Below, piece by piece: positions 1-10,343 of a stretch of 64,000 nucleotides of DNA. The translations under genes and the position numbers were made by a program. The DNA is from Zea mays (taxonomy: Eukaryota; Streptophyta; Magnoliopsida; Poales; Poaceae), in the NCBI RefSeq assembly GCF_902167145.1, contig NC_050101.1, positions 110,389,789-110,453,788 on the forward strand, written 5' to 3'. The number at the start of each line of letters is the position of its first letter. The stretch's first letter is position 1. The notes beneath the pieces were generated by a model, which was not told the DNA's origin, did not search any database, and saw only the letters and a list, made by a program, of their open reading frames with translations.

Positions 1-915
1 ATTGAGCGAATGTTCAATAACATCCCGATTTACTCCACAGAGATCATTAGCCGACCATGCAAAAACATCTTTGTTGTTGAATAAAAACCTTATCAAGGTT
101 TTCTCCTGGTCTTCAGATAATTGCGAGCCCAACAGCACCTTCTGCTCTGCTATGTCCTCACACAATAGCATGGGCTTCGGCTGATCTGCTGAAGCTGCCT
201 TCTCCCTTCTGAATTTGTACTGTTCACAAGCTTCAGTTCCATCTATATTATGGATTGCCTTGGAGTCGGTCCAGCTTCCTTCGGCCCTTCTAGCAGCTTC
301 CTGGCTTCCATGGATAGCAATAGGCCCTTGGTCCGAAGGTATCTTCATGCAAAGATAGGCAGGATGAAGGATTGCTTCGAAGGCATTAAGAGTACCACGA
401 CCAATAATTGCATTGTAAGGATATTCCATGTCAACAATGTCAAACACAACTTGCTCAGTTCTAGTGTTGTTGATGAATCCGAAGGTTACTGACATGGTGA
501 TCTTGCCCAGTGCTACAATCTGTCTTCCTCCGAAGCCACAAAGAGGATGTGTAGCATCATGAATCTTATCTTCTGGCTCTTGCATCTGTCTGAAGGCTTT
601 AGCAAATATGATGTCAGCTGCACTGCCTGTATCGACCAAGACATTATGAACCAGAAATCCTTTGATAACACAAGAGATAACCATGGCATCGTTGTGTGGG
701 TAATCTTTGAGCTGAAGGTCCTCTTGAGAGAAGGTAATAGGAATGTGAGACCATCTTGATTTGATGAAGGGCCCTTGCACCCCAACATGCTGTACTCTTC
801 TCTGCGCTTCCTTCTTCTGCTTCTTGTTAGCTGGCTCTGAGGACGAGCCACCTGTGATCGGGAGCACCAGCTTCGGGTCTGAAGCAACTCCAGCTTGATT
901 GTTGAACGAAGCCAT
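1..915 (-). CDS. Partial Tat-like Ty3/gypsy protease-pol ORF (runs off window)
   Basis: Reading the minus strand from an ATG at 915-913 gives an uninterrupted frame of 305 codons that runs off the left edge. The protein opens with MASFNNQAGVASDPK, a Lys-rich stretch (KKQKKEAQRR), then a retropepsin-like domain with active site LVDTGSAAD at about 620-640 and the later IIGRGT motif (about 400). Near the edge it reads DVFAWSANDL, the conserved segment just before the reverse transcriptase of plant Tat-lineage elements. Aspartic protease function in polyprotein processing is known for the family. The odd point is position: the ATG lies only 44 nt from the LTR end, so no gag domain precedes the protease. 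Either gag was deleted or this is a non-autonomous derivative. The frame is clean, so decay is limited; the rest of pol is outside the window. Confidence 0.8.
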   Translation of the reverse strand, partial: MASFNNQAGVASDPKLVLPITGGSSSEPANKKQKKEAQRRVQHVGVQGPFIKSRWSHIPITFSQEDLQLKDYPHNDAMVISCVIKGFLVHNVLVDTGSAADIIFAKAFRQMQEPEDKIHDATHPLCGFGGRQIVALGKITMSVTFGFINNTRTEQVVFDIVDMEYPYNAIIGRGTLNAFEAILHPAYLCMKIPSDQGPIAIHGSQEAARRAEGSWTDSKAIHNIDGTEACEQYKFRREKAASADQPKPMLLCEDIAEQKVLLGSQLSEDQEKTLIRFLFNNKDVFAWSANDLCGVNRDVIEHSLN

Positions 916-940
916 CAGCTCAGAAAAGTGGAAGTGAGTT

Positions 941-958
941 CACCGGAGGTGGGCGCCA
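941..958 (-). other. Primer-binding site of the gypsy fragment
   Basis: Directly inside the LTR edge (position 960) the minus strand reads TTGGCGCCCACC. TGGCGCC-type sites are typical minus-strand primer sites of plant Ty3/gypsy elements. It fixes the orientation (element transcribed leftward) and marks the adjoining LTR as the 5' LTR. Confidence 0.75.
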
Positions 959-959
959 A

Positions 960-1545
960 TGTTGGGGACTTGTTCTCAAATGCTAAGAGTTAAGAACAAG
1001 GCAACATAAAAAGTGTTAAGTGTTAAAGTCCTTCGTCCTTCGAAGCATTATGTCCCTTCGGGAAATAATGAGTTTCGAACGAAGGTCATAAGAAACATAC
1101 CTTCGTAAACATAACAAGTAATGACGAAGGACTCATATAAAGCATGAAATATAATATAAGCATCACCATAGAATCATTTCTATTTTATTAACATGGAAAA
1201 ATAGAAATGATTTCAAATTACAAATGTACCTTCGGTCCTGAGAGAAGGTAAAAAGTACAAGCGTGACGCAAAAGCAAATGCCCAGTCAGCGTGAACAGTA
1301 CGGGGGTACTGTTCATCTATTTATAGACACAGGACACAGCCTGTGACGAATTACAATTATGCCCTTTACAAAAGTTTACAACATTATCTTAGACCTCTAT
1401 GGATAAAAAGGTCATTCTATCTTTATGTCGGTTTGCAACGCCGAAGCTCTATAAAAAGGAACCTTCGGCCATTTCCTGGGGACGATTTCAGCCGAAGCTG
1501 CTTCTTCACGCAAGGCCTTCGGCGCAACGAAGCATGGGCCCAACA
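960..1545 (-). repeat. Truncated 5' LTR of the gypsy fragment
   Basis: On the plus strand the LTR begins TGTTGGGGAC at 960. It is rich in CTTCG/CGAAG words (around 1026-1110 and 1440-1530) and holds a TATA-like TATTTATAG at about 1318. It stops abruptly near 1545, where Sirevirus LTR sequence begins in mid-LTR. Neither LTR edge is preserved at that joint, so it is a deletion junction and not a clean insertion. Confidence 0.65.
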
Positions 1546-2174
1546 GTTGGATTCTGACCGTTGGAGCTTCTGACTTGTGGGCCCGCCTGGGTGTCCGGTG
1601 CACACCGGACAGGTACTGTTTGCTATCCGGTGTGCCAGTATGGGCGCGCCTGACTTCTGCGCGCGCTGCGCGCGCATTTAATGCGCCGCAGGTAGCCGTT
1701 GGCGCCGACTAGCCGTTTCTCCGGAGTTGCACCGGACAGTCCGGTGCACACCGGACAGTCCGGTGAATTATAGCGGACTAGCCATTGGCATTTCCCGAAG
1801 CTGGCGAGTTCCTGAGGCCGCTCCTCCTTGGCGCACCGGACACTGTCCGGTGTACACCGGACAGTCCGGTGAATTATAGCGCGAGTGCCTCTGGAAATTC
1901 CCGAAGGTGGCGAGTTTGAGCTGGAGTCCTCTGGTGTACCGGACACTGTCCGGTGTACACCGGACAGTCCGGTGCTCCCAGACCAGAGGGCCTTCGGTTC
2001 CCACTTTGCTCCTTTGTTGAATCCAAAACTTGGTCTTTTTATTGGCTGAGTGTGAACCTTTTACACCTGTGTAATCTATACACTTGGGCAAACTTAGTTA
2101 GTCCAAATGTTTGTGTTGGGCAATTCAACCACCAAAATTAATTAGGGACTAGGTGTAAGCCTAATTCCCTTTCA
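1546..2174 (-). repeat. 3' LTR of Sirevirus copy 1 (truncated)
   Basis: Matches 9721-10343 of the right LTR. It contains several CACCGGACAGTCCGGTG-type palindromes (for example 1733-1765, 1836-1873, 1938-1975) and ends at CCCTTTCA (2174). Compared with the right LTR it has an extra palindrome unit near 1750 and lacks one near 1950. Confidence 0.88.
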
Positions 2175-3045
2175 ATCTCCCCCTTTTTGGTGATTGATGC
2201 CAACACAAACCAAAGCAAGTATAGAAGTGCATAATTGAACTAGTTTGCATAATGTAAGTGTAAAGGTTGCTTGGAATTGAGCCAATATAAATACTTTACA
2301 AGATATGCATGGATTGTTTCTTTCTTATATAACATTTTGGACCACGTTTGCACCACATGTTTTGTTTTTGCAAATTCTTTTGTAAATCTATTTCAAAGTT
2401 CTTTTGCAAATAGTCAAAGGTAAATGAATAAGATTCTTGCAAAGCATTTTTAAGATTTGAGATTTTCTCCCCCTGTTTCAAATGCTTTTCCTTTGACTAA
2501 ACAAAACTCCCCCTAAATGGGATCCTCCTCTTAGTGTTCAAGAGGGTTTTGATATATCATTTTGAAATACTACTTTCTCCCCCTTTTGAACACAATAGGA
2601 TACCAATTGAAAATATTCAACACTTAAGTTTTTGAAATTGGTGGTGGTGCGGTCCTTTTGCTTTGGGCTCTTACTTTCTCCCCCTTTGGCATGAATCGCC
2701 AAAAACGGAATCATTAGAGCCCTCGAAGTGCGATCTTCCCCTTTGGTCATAAATAAAAGAGTTAAGATTATACCAAAGACGAAGTCCGATCTTTTAGCTT
2801 TGGGCTCTTACTCTCTCCCCAAAGTCCTTTTCTTTGTTGCTCATGCTTGTCTCCCCCGAGAATGGAGAGTTGCTTGGAGTGACGGCGAGGGATGAGTTAC
2901 GTAGTGGAAGCCTTTGTCTTCGCCGAAGACTCCAATTCCCTTTCAATACACTTATGACTTGGTTTGAAATAGACTTGAAAACACATTAGTCATAGCATAT
3001 GAAAGAGATATGATCAAAGGTATACAAATGAGCTATGAGTGCAAG
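2175..3045 (-). other. Non-coding trailer with multiple polypurine tracts, copy 1
   Basis: Between the pol stop and the 3' LTR the plus strand carries repeated CTCCCCCTTT-type tracts (about 2175, 2470, 2508, 2575, 2687, 2815), i.e. AAGGGGGAG on the element strand. Multiple polypurine tracts in this position are a known Sirevirus hallmark; the one abutting 2175 is the likely plus-strand primer. No env-like ORF is present. Confidence 0.75.
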
Positions 3046-6000
3046 TTAGCAAAAGAAATTCCTAGAATCAAGAATATTTAGCTCATGCCTAAGTTTGTTA
3101 AAAGATTGTTCATCAAGAGGCTTGGTAAAGATATCGGCTAATTGATCTTTAGTATTAATGTAAGAAATCTCGATATCTCCCTTTTGTTGGTGATCCCTAA
3201 GAAAATTATACCGAATGGCTATGTGCTTAGTGCGGCTATGCTCGACGGGATTGTCGGCCATTTTGATTGCACTCTCATTATCACATAGCAAGGGGACTTT
3301 GGTTAATTTGTAACCGTAGTCCCGCAGGGTTTGCCTCATCCAAAGCAATTGCGCGCAACAATGGCCTGCGGCAATATACTCGGCTTCGGCGGTGGAAAGA
3401 GCGACCGAATTTTGCTTCTTTGAAGCCCAAGACACCAAGGATCTTCCCAAGAACTGGCAAGTCCCCGATGTGCTCTTCCTATTGATTTTGCACCCCGCCC
3501 AATCAGCATCCGAATAACCAATTAAATCAAAAGTGGATCCCCTAGGATACCAAAGCCCAAACTTAGGAGTATAAGCCAAATATCTCAAGATTCATTTTAC
3601 GGCCGTAAGGTGAGCTTCCTTAGGGTCGGCTTGGAATCTTGCACACATGCATACGGAAAGCATAATATCCGGTCGAGATGCACAAAGATAAAGTAATGAA
3701 CCTATCATCGACCGGTATACCTTTTGATCCACGGACTTACCTCCCGTGTCGAGGTCGAGATGCCCATTTGTTCCCATGGGTGTCTTGATGGGTTTGGCAT
3801 CCTTCATCCCAAACTTGGTTAGAATGTCTTGAGTGTACTTCGTTTGGCTGATGAAGGTGCCCTCTTGGAGTTGCTTTACTTGGAATCCTAAGAAATACTT
3901 CAACTCCCCCATCATAGACATCTCGAATTTTTGTGTCATGATCCTACTAAATTCCTTACAAGTAGATTCGTTAGTAGACCCAAATATGATATCATCAACA
4001 TAAATTTGGCATACAAACAAATCATTTTCAAGAGTTTTAGTGAATAGAGTAGGATCGGCTTTACCGACTTTGAAGCCATTAGTAATAAGGAAATCTCTAA
4101 GGCATTCATACCATGCTCTTGGGGCTTGCTTGAGCCCATAAAGCGCCTTAGAGAGCTTATAGACATGGTTAGGATACTCACTGTCTTCAAAGCCGGGAGG
4201 TTGCTCAACATAGACCTCTTCCTTGATTGGTCCATTGAGGAAGGCACTTTTCACGTCCATTTGATAAAGCTTAAAGCCATGGTAAGTAGCATAGGCCAAT
4301 AATATACGAATTGACTCAAGCCTAGCTACGGGTGCATAGGTTTCACCGAAATCCAAACCTTCGACTTGGGAGTATCCTTTGGCCACAAGTCGAGCTTTGT
4401 TCCTTGTCACCACACCATGCTCATCTTGCTTGTTGCGGAAGACCCATTTGGTTCCTACAACATTTTGGTTAGGACGTGGAACTAAATGCCATACCTCATT
4501 TCTAGTGAAGTTGTTGAGCTCCTCTTGCATCGCCACCACCCAATCCGAATCTTGGAGTGCTTCCTCCACCCTGTGTGGCTCAATAGAGGAAATAAAAGAG
4601 TAATGTTCACAAAAATGTGCAACACGAGATCGAGTAGTTACCCCCTTATGAATGTCGCCGAGGATGGTGTCGACAGGGTGATCTCGTTGTATTGCTTGGT
4701 GGACTCTTGGGTGTGGCGGCCTTTGCTCTTCTTCCTCCTTGTCTTCCTTATTTGTATCTCCCCCTTGATCATTGCCATTATCTTGAGGTGGCTCATTTGC
4801 TTGATTTTCTACTTCATCAACTTGAGCTTCATCCTCATTTTGAGTTGGTGGAGATGCTTGCGTGGAGGAGGATGGTTGATCTTGTGCATTTGGAGGCTCT
4901 TCGGATTCTTTAGGACACACATCCCCAATGGACATGTTCCTTAGCGCGATGCACGGAGCCTCTTCTTCACCTATCTCATCAAGATCAACTTGCTCTACTT
5001 GAGAGCCGTTAGTTTCATCAAACACAACGTCACATGAGACTTCAACTAGTCCAGTGGACTTGTTAAAGACCCTATATGCCCTTGTGTTTGAGTCATAACC
5101 AAGTAAAAAGCCTTCTACAGTCTTAGGAGCAAATTTAGATTTTCTTCCTCTTTTAACAAGAATAAAGCATTTGCTACCAAAGACTCTAAAATATGAAATG
5201 TTGGGCTTTTTACCGGTAAGGAGTTCATATGATGTCTTCTTGAGGATTTGGTGTAGATACAACCGGTTGATGGCGTAGCAAGCGGTGTTGACCGCCTCCG
5301 CCCAAAACCGATCCGAAGTCTTGTACTCATCAAGCATGGTTCTTGCCATGTCCAATAGAGTTCTATTCTTCCTCTCCACTACACCATTTTGCTGTGGCGT
5401 GTAGGGAGAAGAGAACTCATGCTTGATGCCCTCCTCCTCAAGGAAGCCTTCGATTTGAGAGTTCTTGAACTCCGTCCCGTTGTCGCTTCTTATTTTCTTG
5501 ATCCTTAAGCCGAACTCATTTTGAGCCCGTCTCAAGAATCCCTTTAAGGTCTCTTGGGTTTGAGATTTTTCCTGTAAAAAGAATACCCAAGTGAAGCGAG
5601 AATAATCATCCACAATAACTAGACAGTACTTACTCCCGCCGATGCTTATGTAAGCGATCGGGCCGAATAGATCCATGTGTAGGAGCTCCAGTGGCCTGTC
5701 GGTCGTCATTATGTTCTTATGTGGATGATGAGTGCCAACTTGCTTTCCTGCTTGGCATGCGCTACAAATCCTGTCTTTCTCAAAATGAACATTTGTTAGT
5801 CCTAAAATGTGTTCTCCCTTTAGAAGCTTATGAAGATTCTTCATCCCAACATGAGCTAGTCGGCGGTGCCAGAGCCAACCCATGTTAGTCTTAGCAATTA
5901 AGCAAGTGTCGAGTTCAGCTCTATCAAAATTTACTAAGTATAGCTGACCCTCTAACACTCCCTTAAATGCTATTGAATCATCACTTCTTCTAAAGACAGT

Positions 6001-6288
6001 GACACCTACATCAGTGAATAGACAGTTGTAGCCCATTTGACATAATTGAGAAACAGAAAGCAAGTTGTAATCTAAAGAATCAACAAGAAAAACATTGGAA
6101 ATGGAATGGTCAGGAGATATAGCAATTTTACCCAAACCTTTGACCAAACCTTGATTTCCATCCCTGAATGTGATAGCTCGTTGGGGATCTTGGTTTTTCT
6201 CGTAGGAGGAGAACATTTTCTTCTCTCCTGTCATGTGGTTTGTGCACCCGCTATCGAGTATCCAACTTGAGCCCCCGGATGCATAAAC
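3046..6288 (-). pseudogene. pol: Sirevirus pol copy 1 (protease-integrase-RT-RNase H), one nonsense codon
   Basis: The frame opens at 6288, immediately after a TAG (6291-6289), and runs to 3046. Domains in order: retropepsin (LDSGC, followed by TNHMTG near 6240), GAG-pre-integrase with HHCC zinc finger, integrase core with DLFGP, SDNGTEF and the VERKNR glutamate, reverse transcriptase with YVDD, and RNase H (SDADWAGC and AEAEYIAA, about 3370-3510). The order integrase before RT is diagnostic of Ty1/copia. One in-frame TGA at 3594-3592 stands where copies 2 and 3 have CGA, so the C-terminal RNase H would be lost. The protein is otherwise colinear with the other two copies. Pol lies in a different frame from gag. 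Confidence 0.9.
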
Positions 6289-6301
6289 CTACAAAACAAG
6301 T

Positions 6302-8998
6302 TTAGTTCTTGACTTTAGGTACCCAAATGGTTTTTGGTCCTTTGGCATTAGACACAAGAACTTTGGGTACCCAAACACAAGTCTTGGAGCCCTTGTGCTT
6401 GCCCCCAACATATTTGGCAACTACCTTGCCGGATTTGTTAGTCAAAACATAAGATGCATCAAAAGTTTTAAATGAAATATTATGATCATTTGATGCACTA
6501 GGAGTTTTCTTTCTAGGCAACTTAGCATGGGTTGGTTGCCTAGATCTAGATGTCTCACCCTTATACATGAAAGCATGATTAGGGCCAGAGTGAGACTTCC
6601 TAGAATGAATTCTCCTAATTTTGCTCTCGGGATAACCGGCAGGGTATAAAATGTAACCCTCGTTATCCTGAGGCATGGGAGCCTTGCCCTTAACAAAGTT
6701 GGACAATCTTTTCGGAGGGGCACTAATTTTGACATTGTCTCCCCTTTGGAAGCCAATGCCATCTTTGATGCCCGGGCGTCTCCCATTATAAAGCATGCTA
6801 CGAGCAAATTTAAATTTTTCATTTTCTAAGTTGTGCTCGGCAATTTTAGCATCTAGCTTAGCTATATGATCATTTTGTTGTTTAATTAAAGCCATGTGAT
6901 CATGTATAGCATTAATGTTAACATCTCTACATCTAGTACAAATAGATACATACTCAACGCTAGATGTAGAGGGTTTGCAAGATTTTAATTCTACGACCTT
7001 AGCATGTAATATGTCATTCTTAGTTCTAAGGTTGGAAATAGTGGCATTGCAAACATCAAAATCTTTAGCCTTAGCAAGCAATTTTTCATTCTCAATTCTA
7101 AGGCTAGCAAGAGAAATGTTTAATTCTTCAATCCTAGCAAGCAAATCATCATTATTATCTCTAGGGTTGGGAATTGAAACATTGCAAACATGTGAATCAA
7201 CCTTGGCATTTAAACTAGCATTTTCATTCCTAAGGTTGTCAATCATCTCACGGCAAGTGCTTAGCTCACTAGATAATTTTTCACATTTTTCTACTTCTAG
7301 AGCATAAGCATTTTTAACCTTAACATGTTTCTTGTTTTCTTTAATTAGACAGTCCTCTTGGGAATCCAAAAGGTCATCCTCTTCATGAATAGCACTAATT
7401 AGTTCATTTAATTTTTCCTTTTGTTCCATGTTAAGATTGGCAAAAAGAGTACGCAAGTTATCCTCCTCATCACTAGCATTTTCATCACTAGAGGTTTCAT
7501 ATTTAGTGGAGGATCTTGATTTTACCTTCTTCCTTTTGCCGTCCTTTGCCATGAGGCACTTGTGGCCGACGTTGGGGAAGAGAAGTCCCTTGGTGACGGC
7601 GATGTTGGCGGCGTCCTCGTCGTCGGAGGAGTCGCTTGAGCTTTCGTCGGAGTCCCACTCCCGACAAACATGGGCATCGCCGCCCTTCTTCTTGTAGTAC
7701 CTCTTCTTCTCCTTTCTCCTCCCTTTCTTGTCGTCGCCCCTGTCACTATCACTTGATAATGGACATTTAGCAATAAAATGGCCGGGCTTACCACACTTGT
7801 AGCAAACTTTCTTGGAGCGGGACTTGTAGTCTTTCCCTCTCCTTTGCTTGAGGATTTGGCGGAAGCTCTTGATGACGAGCGCCATTTCCTCGTTGTCAAG
7901 CTTGGAGGCGTCTATTGGTTGTCGACTTGGGGTAGACTCCTCCTTCTTTTCTTCCGTCGCCTTGAATGCGATGGGTTGAGCTTCGGATGTGGTGGGTTCG
8001 TCAAGCTCGTTGATTTTCCTCGAGCCTTCGATCACGCACTCAAAACTTACAAAATGCCCGATTACTTCCTCGGGGGTCATTTTAGTATATCTTGGATTAC
8101 CACAAATTAATTGAACTTGAGTAGGGTTAAGGAAAATAAGAGATCTTAGAATAACCTTAACCACTTCATGGTCATCCCATTTTACGCTCCCGAGGTTGCG
8201 CACTTGGTTCACCAAGGTCTTGAGCCGGTTGTACATGTGTTGTGGCTCCTCCCCTTTGCGAAGCCGGAACCGACCGAGCTCCCCCTCGATCGTTTCCCGC
8301 TTGGTGATCTTGGTGAGCTCATCTCCCTCGTGCGAGGTTTTGAGCACATCCCAAACCTCCTTGGCGCTCTTCAACCCTTGTACTTTGTTATACTCCTCTC
8401 TACTTAAAGAGGCGAGGAGTATCGTTGTCGCTTGAGAGTTGAAGTGCTCGATTTGGGCCACCTCATCCTCATCATAATCCTTATCCCCTACGGATGGTAC
8501 CTGTGCACCAAACTCAACAACATCCCATATACTTTTGTGGAGTGAAATTAGATGAAATCGCATTAAATCACTCCACCTAGCATAATCTTCACCATCAAAA
8601 GTTGGTGGTTTCCCTAATGGGACGGAAAGTAGAGGTGCATGTTTAGAAATACGAGAATAGTGTAGGGGGATCTTACTAAACTTCTTACGCTCTTGGCGTT
8701 TAGAAGTTACGGAGGGCGCATCGGAGTCGGAGGTCGATGTTGATGAAGTGTCGGTCTCGTAGTAGACCACTTTCCTCATCCTCTTTTGCTTGTCCCTGCT
8801 CCGATGCGGCTTGTGGGAAGAAGATTTTTCCTTCTTCTCTTTGTGGTGAGAAGAAGATTTCTTCTCCTTCCCTTTGTTGGAAGAGCTCTTCTTCTTCTCC
8901 TTCCTTTTAGTGCGGGACTCTTCCGATGAAGTGCTCCCGTGGCTTGTAGTGGGCTTTTCGCCGGTCTCCATCTCCTTCTTGGTGTGATCTCCCGACAT
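6302..8998 (-). CDS. gag: Sirevirus Gag, copy 1 (intact frame)
   Basis: Open frame of about 898 codons. The ATG at 8998-8996 (MSGDHTKKEMETGEK) is preferred because the triplet before it is GTG, not ATG. Order: Ser/Lys-rich basic N-terminus; UBN2-type copia gag domain with LGKPPTFDGEDYARW and an RLKTLVNQVRNLG-type segment; one CCHC zinc knuckle (CYKCGKPGHFIAKC); an acidic DESSSDSSDDED stretch; a long heptad-like coiled coil; and a C-terminus ending in two VWVPK/IWVPK motifs. Gag packages element RNA into virus-like particles. The length is large for copia gags but usual for Sireviruses. Stop TAA at 6304-6302. Confidence 0.9.
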   Translation of the reverse strand: MSGDHTKKEMETGEKPTTSHGSTSSEESRTKRKEKKKSSSNKGKEKKSSSHHKEKKEKSSSHKPHRSRDKQKRMRKVVYYETDTSSTSTSDSDAPSVTSKRQERKKFSKIPLHYSRISKHAPLLSVPLGKPPTFDGEDYARWSDLMRFHLISLHKSIWDVVEFGAQVPSVGDKDYDEDEVAQIEHFNSQATTILLASLSREEYNKVQGLKSAKEVWDVLKTSHEGDELTKITKRETIEGELGRFRLRKGEEPQHMYNRLKTLVNQVRNLGSVKWDDHEVVKVILRSLIFLNPTQVQLICGNPRYTKMTPEEVIGHFVSFECVIEGSRKINELDEPTTSEAQPIAFKATEEKKEESTPSRQPIDASKLDNEEMALVIKSFRQILKQRRGKDYKSRSKKVCYKCGKPGHFIAKCPLSSDSDRGDDKKGRRKEKKRYYKKKGGDAHVCREWDSDESSSDSSDDEDAANIAVTKGLLFPNVGHKCLMAKDGKRKKVKSRSSTKYETSSDENASDEEDNLRTLFANLNMEQKEKLNELISAIHEEDDLLDSQEDCLIKENKKHVKVKNAYALEVEKCEKLSSELSTCREMIDNLRNENASLNAKVDSHVCNVSIPNPRDNNDDLLARIEELNISLASLRIENEKLLAKAKDFDVCNATISNLRTKNDILHAKVVELKSCKPSTSSVEYVSICTRCRDVNINAIHDHMALIKQQNDHIAKLDAKIAEHNLENEKFKFARSMLYNGRRPGIKDGIGFQRGDNVKISAPPKRLSNFVKGKAPMPQDNEGYILYPAGYPESKIRRIHSRKSHSGPNHAFMYKGETSRSRQPTHAKLPRKKTPSASNDHNISFKTFDASYVLTNKSGKVVAKYVGGKHKGSKTCVWVPKVLVSNAKGPKTIWVPKVKN

Positions 8999-9032
8999 CA
9001 CTTCGAGCGGTTAGGCTCTAATGAAGCACCGG

Positions 9033-9046
9033 GCTCCGATACCAAT
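9033..9046 (-). other. Primer-binding site, copy 1
   Basis: The minus strand reads TTGGTATCGGAGC next to the LTR, which resembles the 3' end complement of initiator-Met tRNA (TGGTATCAGAGC), the usual copia primer. Confidence 0.8.
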
Positions 9047-10343
9047 TGAAAGTCGCCTAGAGGGGGGGGGGTGAATAGGGCGAAACTGAAATTTACAAAT
9101 ATAAACACAACTACAAGCCGGGTTAGCGTTAGTAATAAAGAAACGAGTCCGCGAGAGAGGGTGAAAAACAAATCCCAAGCGAATAAGCAAGTGAGACATG
9201 AAGATTTGTTTTACCGAGGTTCGGTTCTCTCAAACCTACTCCCCGTTGAGGAGGCCACAAAGGCCGGGTCTCTTTCAACCCTTCCCTCTCTCAAACGGTC
9301 CCTCGGACCGAGTGAGCTTTTCTTCTTCTCAATCAAACGGGAACAAAACTTCCCCGCAAGGGCCAGCACACAATTGGTGCCTCTTGCCTTGGTTACAATT
9401 GAGTTTTGATCACAAGAACAAGTGAGAAAGAAAGAAAGCGATCCAAGCGCAAGAGCTCAAAAGAACACGACAAATCTCTCTCGCTAATCACTAAAGGCTT
9501 GAGTGGAATTGGAGAGGATTTGATCTATTTGGTGTGTCTAGAATTGAATGCTAGAGCTCTTGTAGTAGTTGAGAGGTGGAAAACTTGGATGCAATGAATG
9601 GTGGGGTGGTTGGGGTATTTATAGCCCCAACCACCAAAAGTGGCCGTTGGGAGGCTGTCTGCTCGATGGCGCACCGGACAGTCCGGTGCCCCCTGCCACG
9701 TCATCACTGCCGTTGGATTCTGACCGTTGGAGCTTCTGACTTGTGGGCCCGCCTGGGTGTCCGGTGCACACCGGACATGTACTGTTTGCTGTCCGGTGTG
9801 CCAGTATGGGCGCGCCTGACTTCTGCGCGCGCTGCGCGCGCATTTAATGCGCCGCAGGTAGCCGTTGGCGCCGACTAGCCGTTTCTCCGGAGTTGCACCG
9901 GACAGTCCGGTGAATTATAGCGGACTAGCCGTTGGCATTTCCCGAAGCTGGCGAGTTCCTGAGGCCGCTCCTCCTTGGCGCACCGGACACTGTCCGGTGT
10001 ACACCGGACAGTCCGGTGAATTATAGCGCGAGTGCCTCTGGAAATTCCCGAAGGTGGCGAGTTTGAGCTGGAGTCCTCTGGTGTACCGGACACTGTCCGG
10101 TGGTGCACCGGACACTGTCCGGTGTACACCGGACAGTCCGGTGCTCCCAGACCAGAGGGCCTTCGGTTCCCACTTTGCTCCTTTGTTGAATCCAAAACTT
10201 GGTCTTTTTATTGGCTGAGTGTGAACCTTTTACACCTGTGTAATCTATACACTTGGGCAAACTTAGTTAGTCCAAATGTTTGTGTTGGGCAATTCAACCA
10301 CCAAAATTAATTAGGGACTAGGTGTAAGCCTAATTCCCTTTCA
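9047..10343 (-). repeat. 5' LTR of Sirevirus copy 1
   Basis: 1297 bp with TG...CA edges on the element strand. It carries the palindrome cluster (about 9670-10145) and a TATA box (loop 9616-9624 on the plus strand) flanked by 11-bp inverted arms GGTGGTTGGGG/CCCCAACCACC. It abuts Huck sequence at 10344. Confidence 0.9.

Larger units (their letters stand above)
1546..10343 (-). mobile_element. Sirevirus copy 1, Ji/Opie-type Ty1/copia, left end truncated
   Basis: Order on the minus strand is 5' LTR (9047-10343), PBS, gag, pol, purine-rich trailer, 3' LTR (1546-2174). The right LTR is complete, with TGAAAG and CTTTCA edges on the plus strand. The left LTR keeps only 629 bp, having lost its outer half at the 1545 junction, so no TSD can be assigned. 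Over the shared part the LTRs show about three substitutions by eye plus gain or loss of whole palindrome units, so the insertion is fairly recent. Gag is open; pol has one nonsense codon. The element sits in Huck sequence on its right side. Confidence 0.9.

Noticed and set aside
2296..2481. Small ORFs in the Sirevirus trailers as env-like genes
   Set aside because: They are short, lack signal or membrane segments, and differ between the three copies; the trailers are explained by polypurine tracts.
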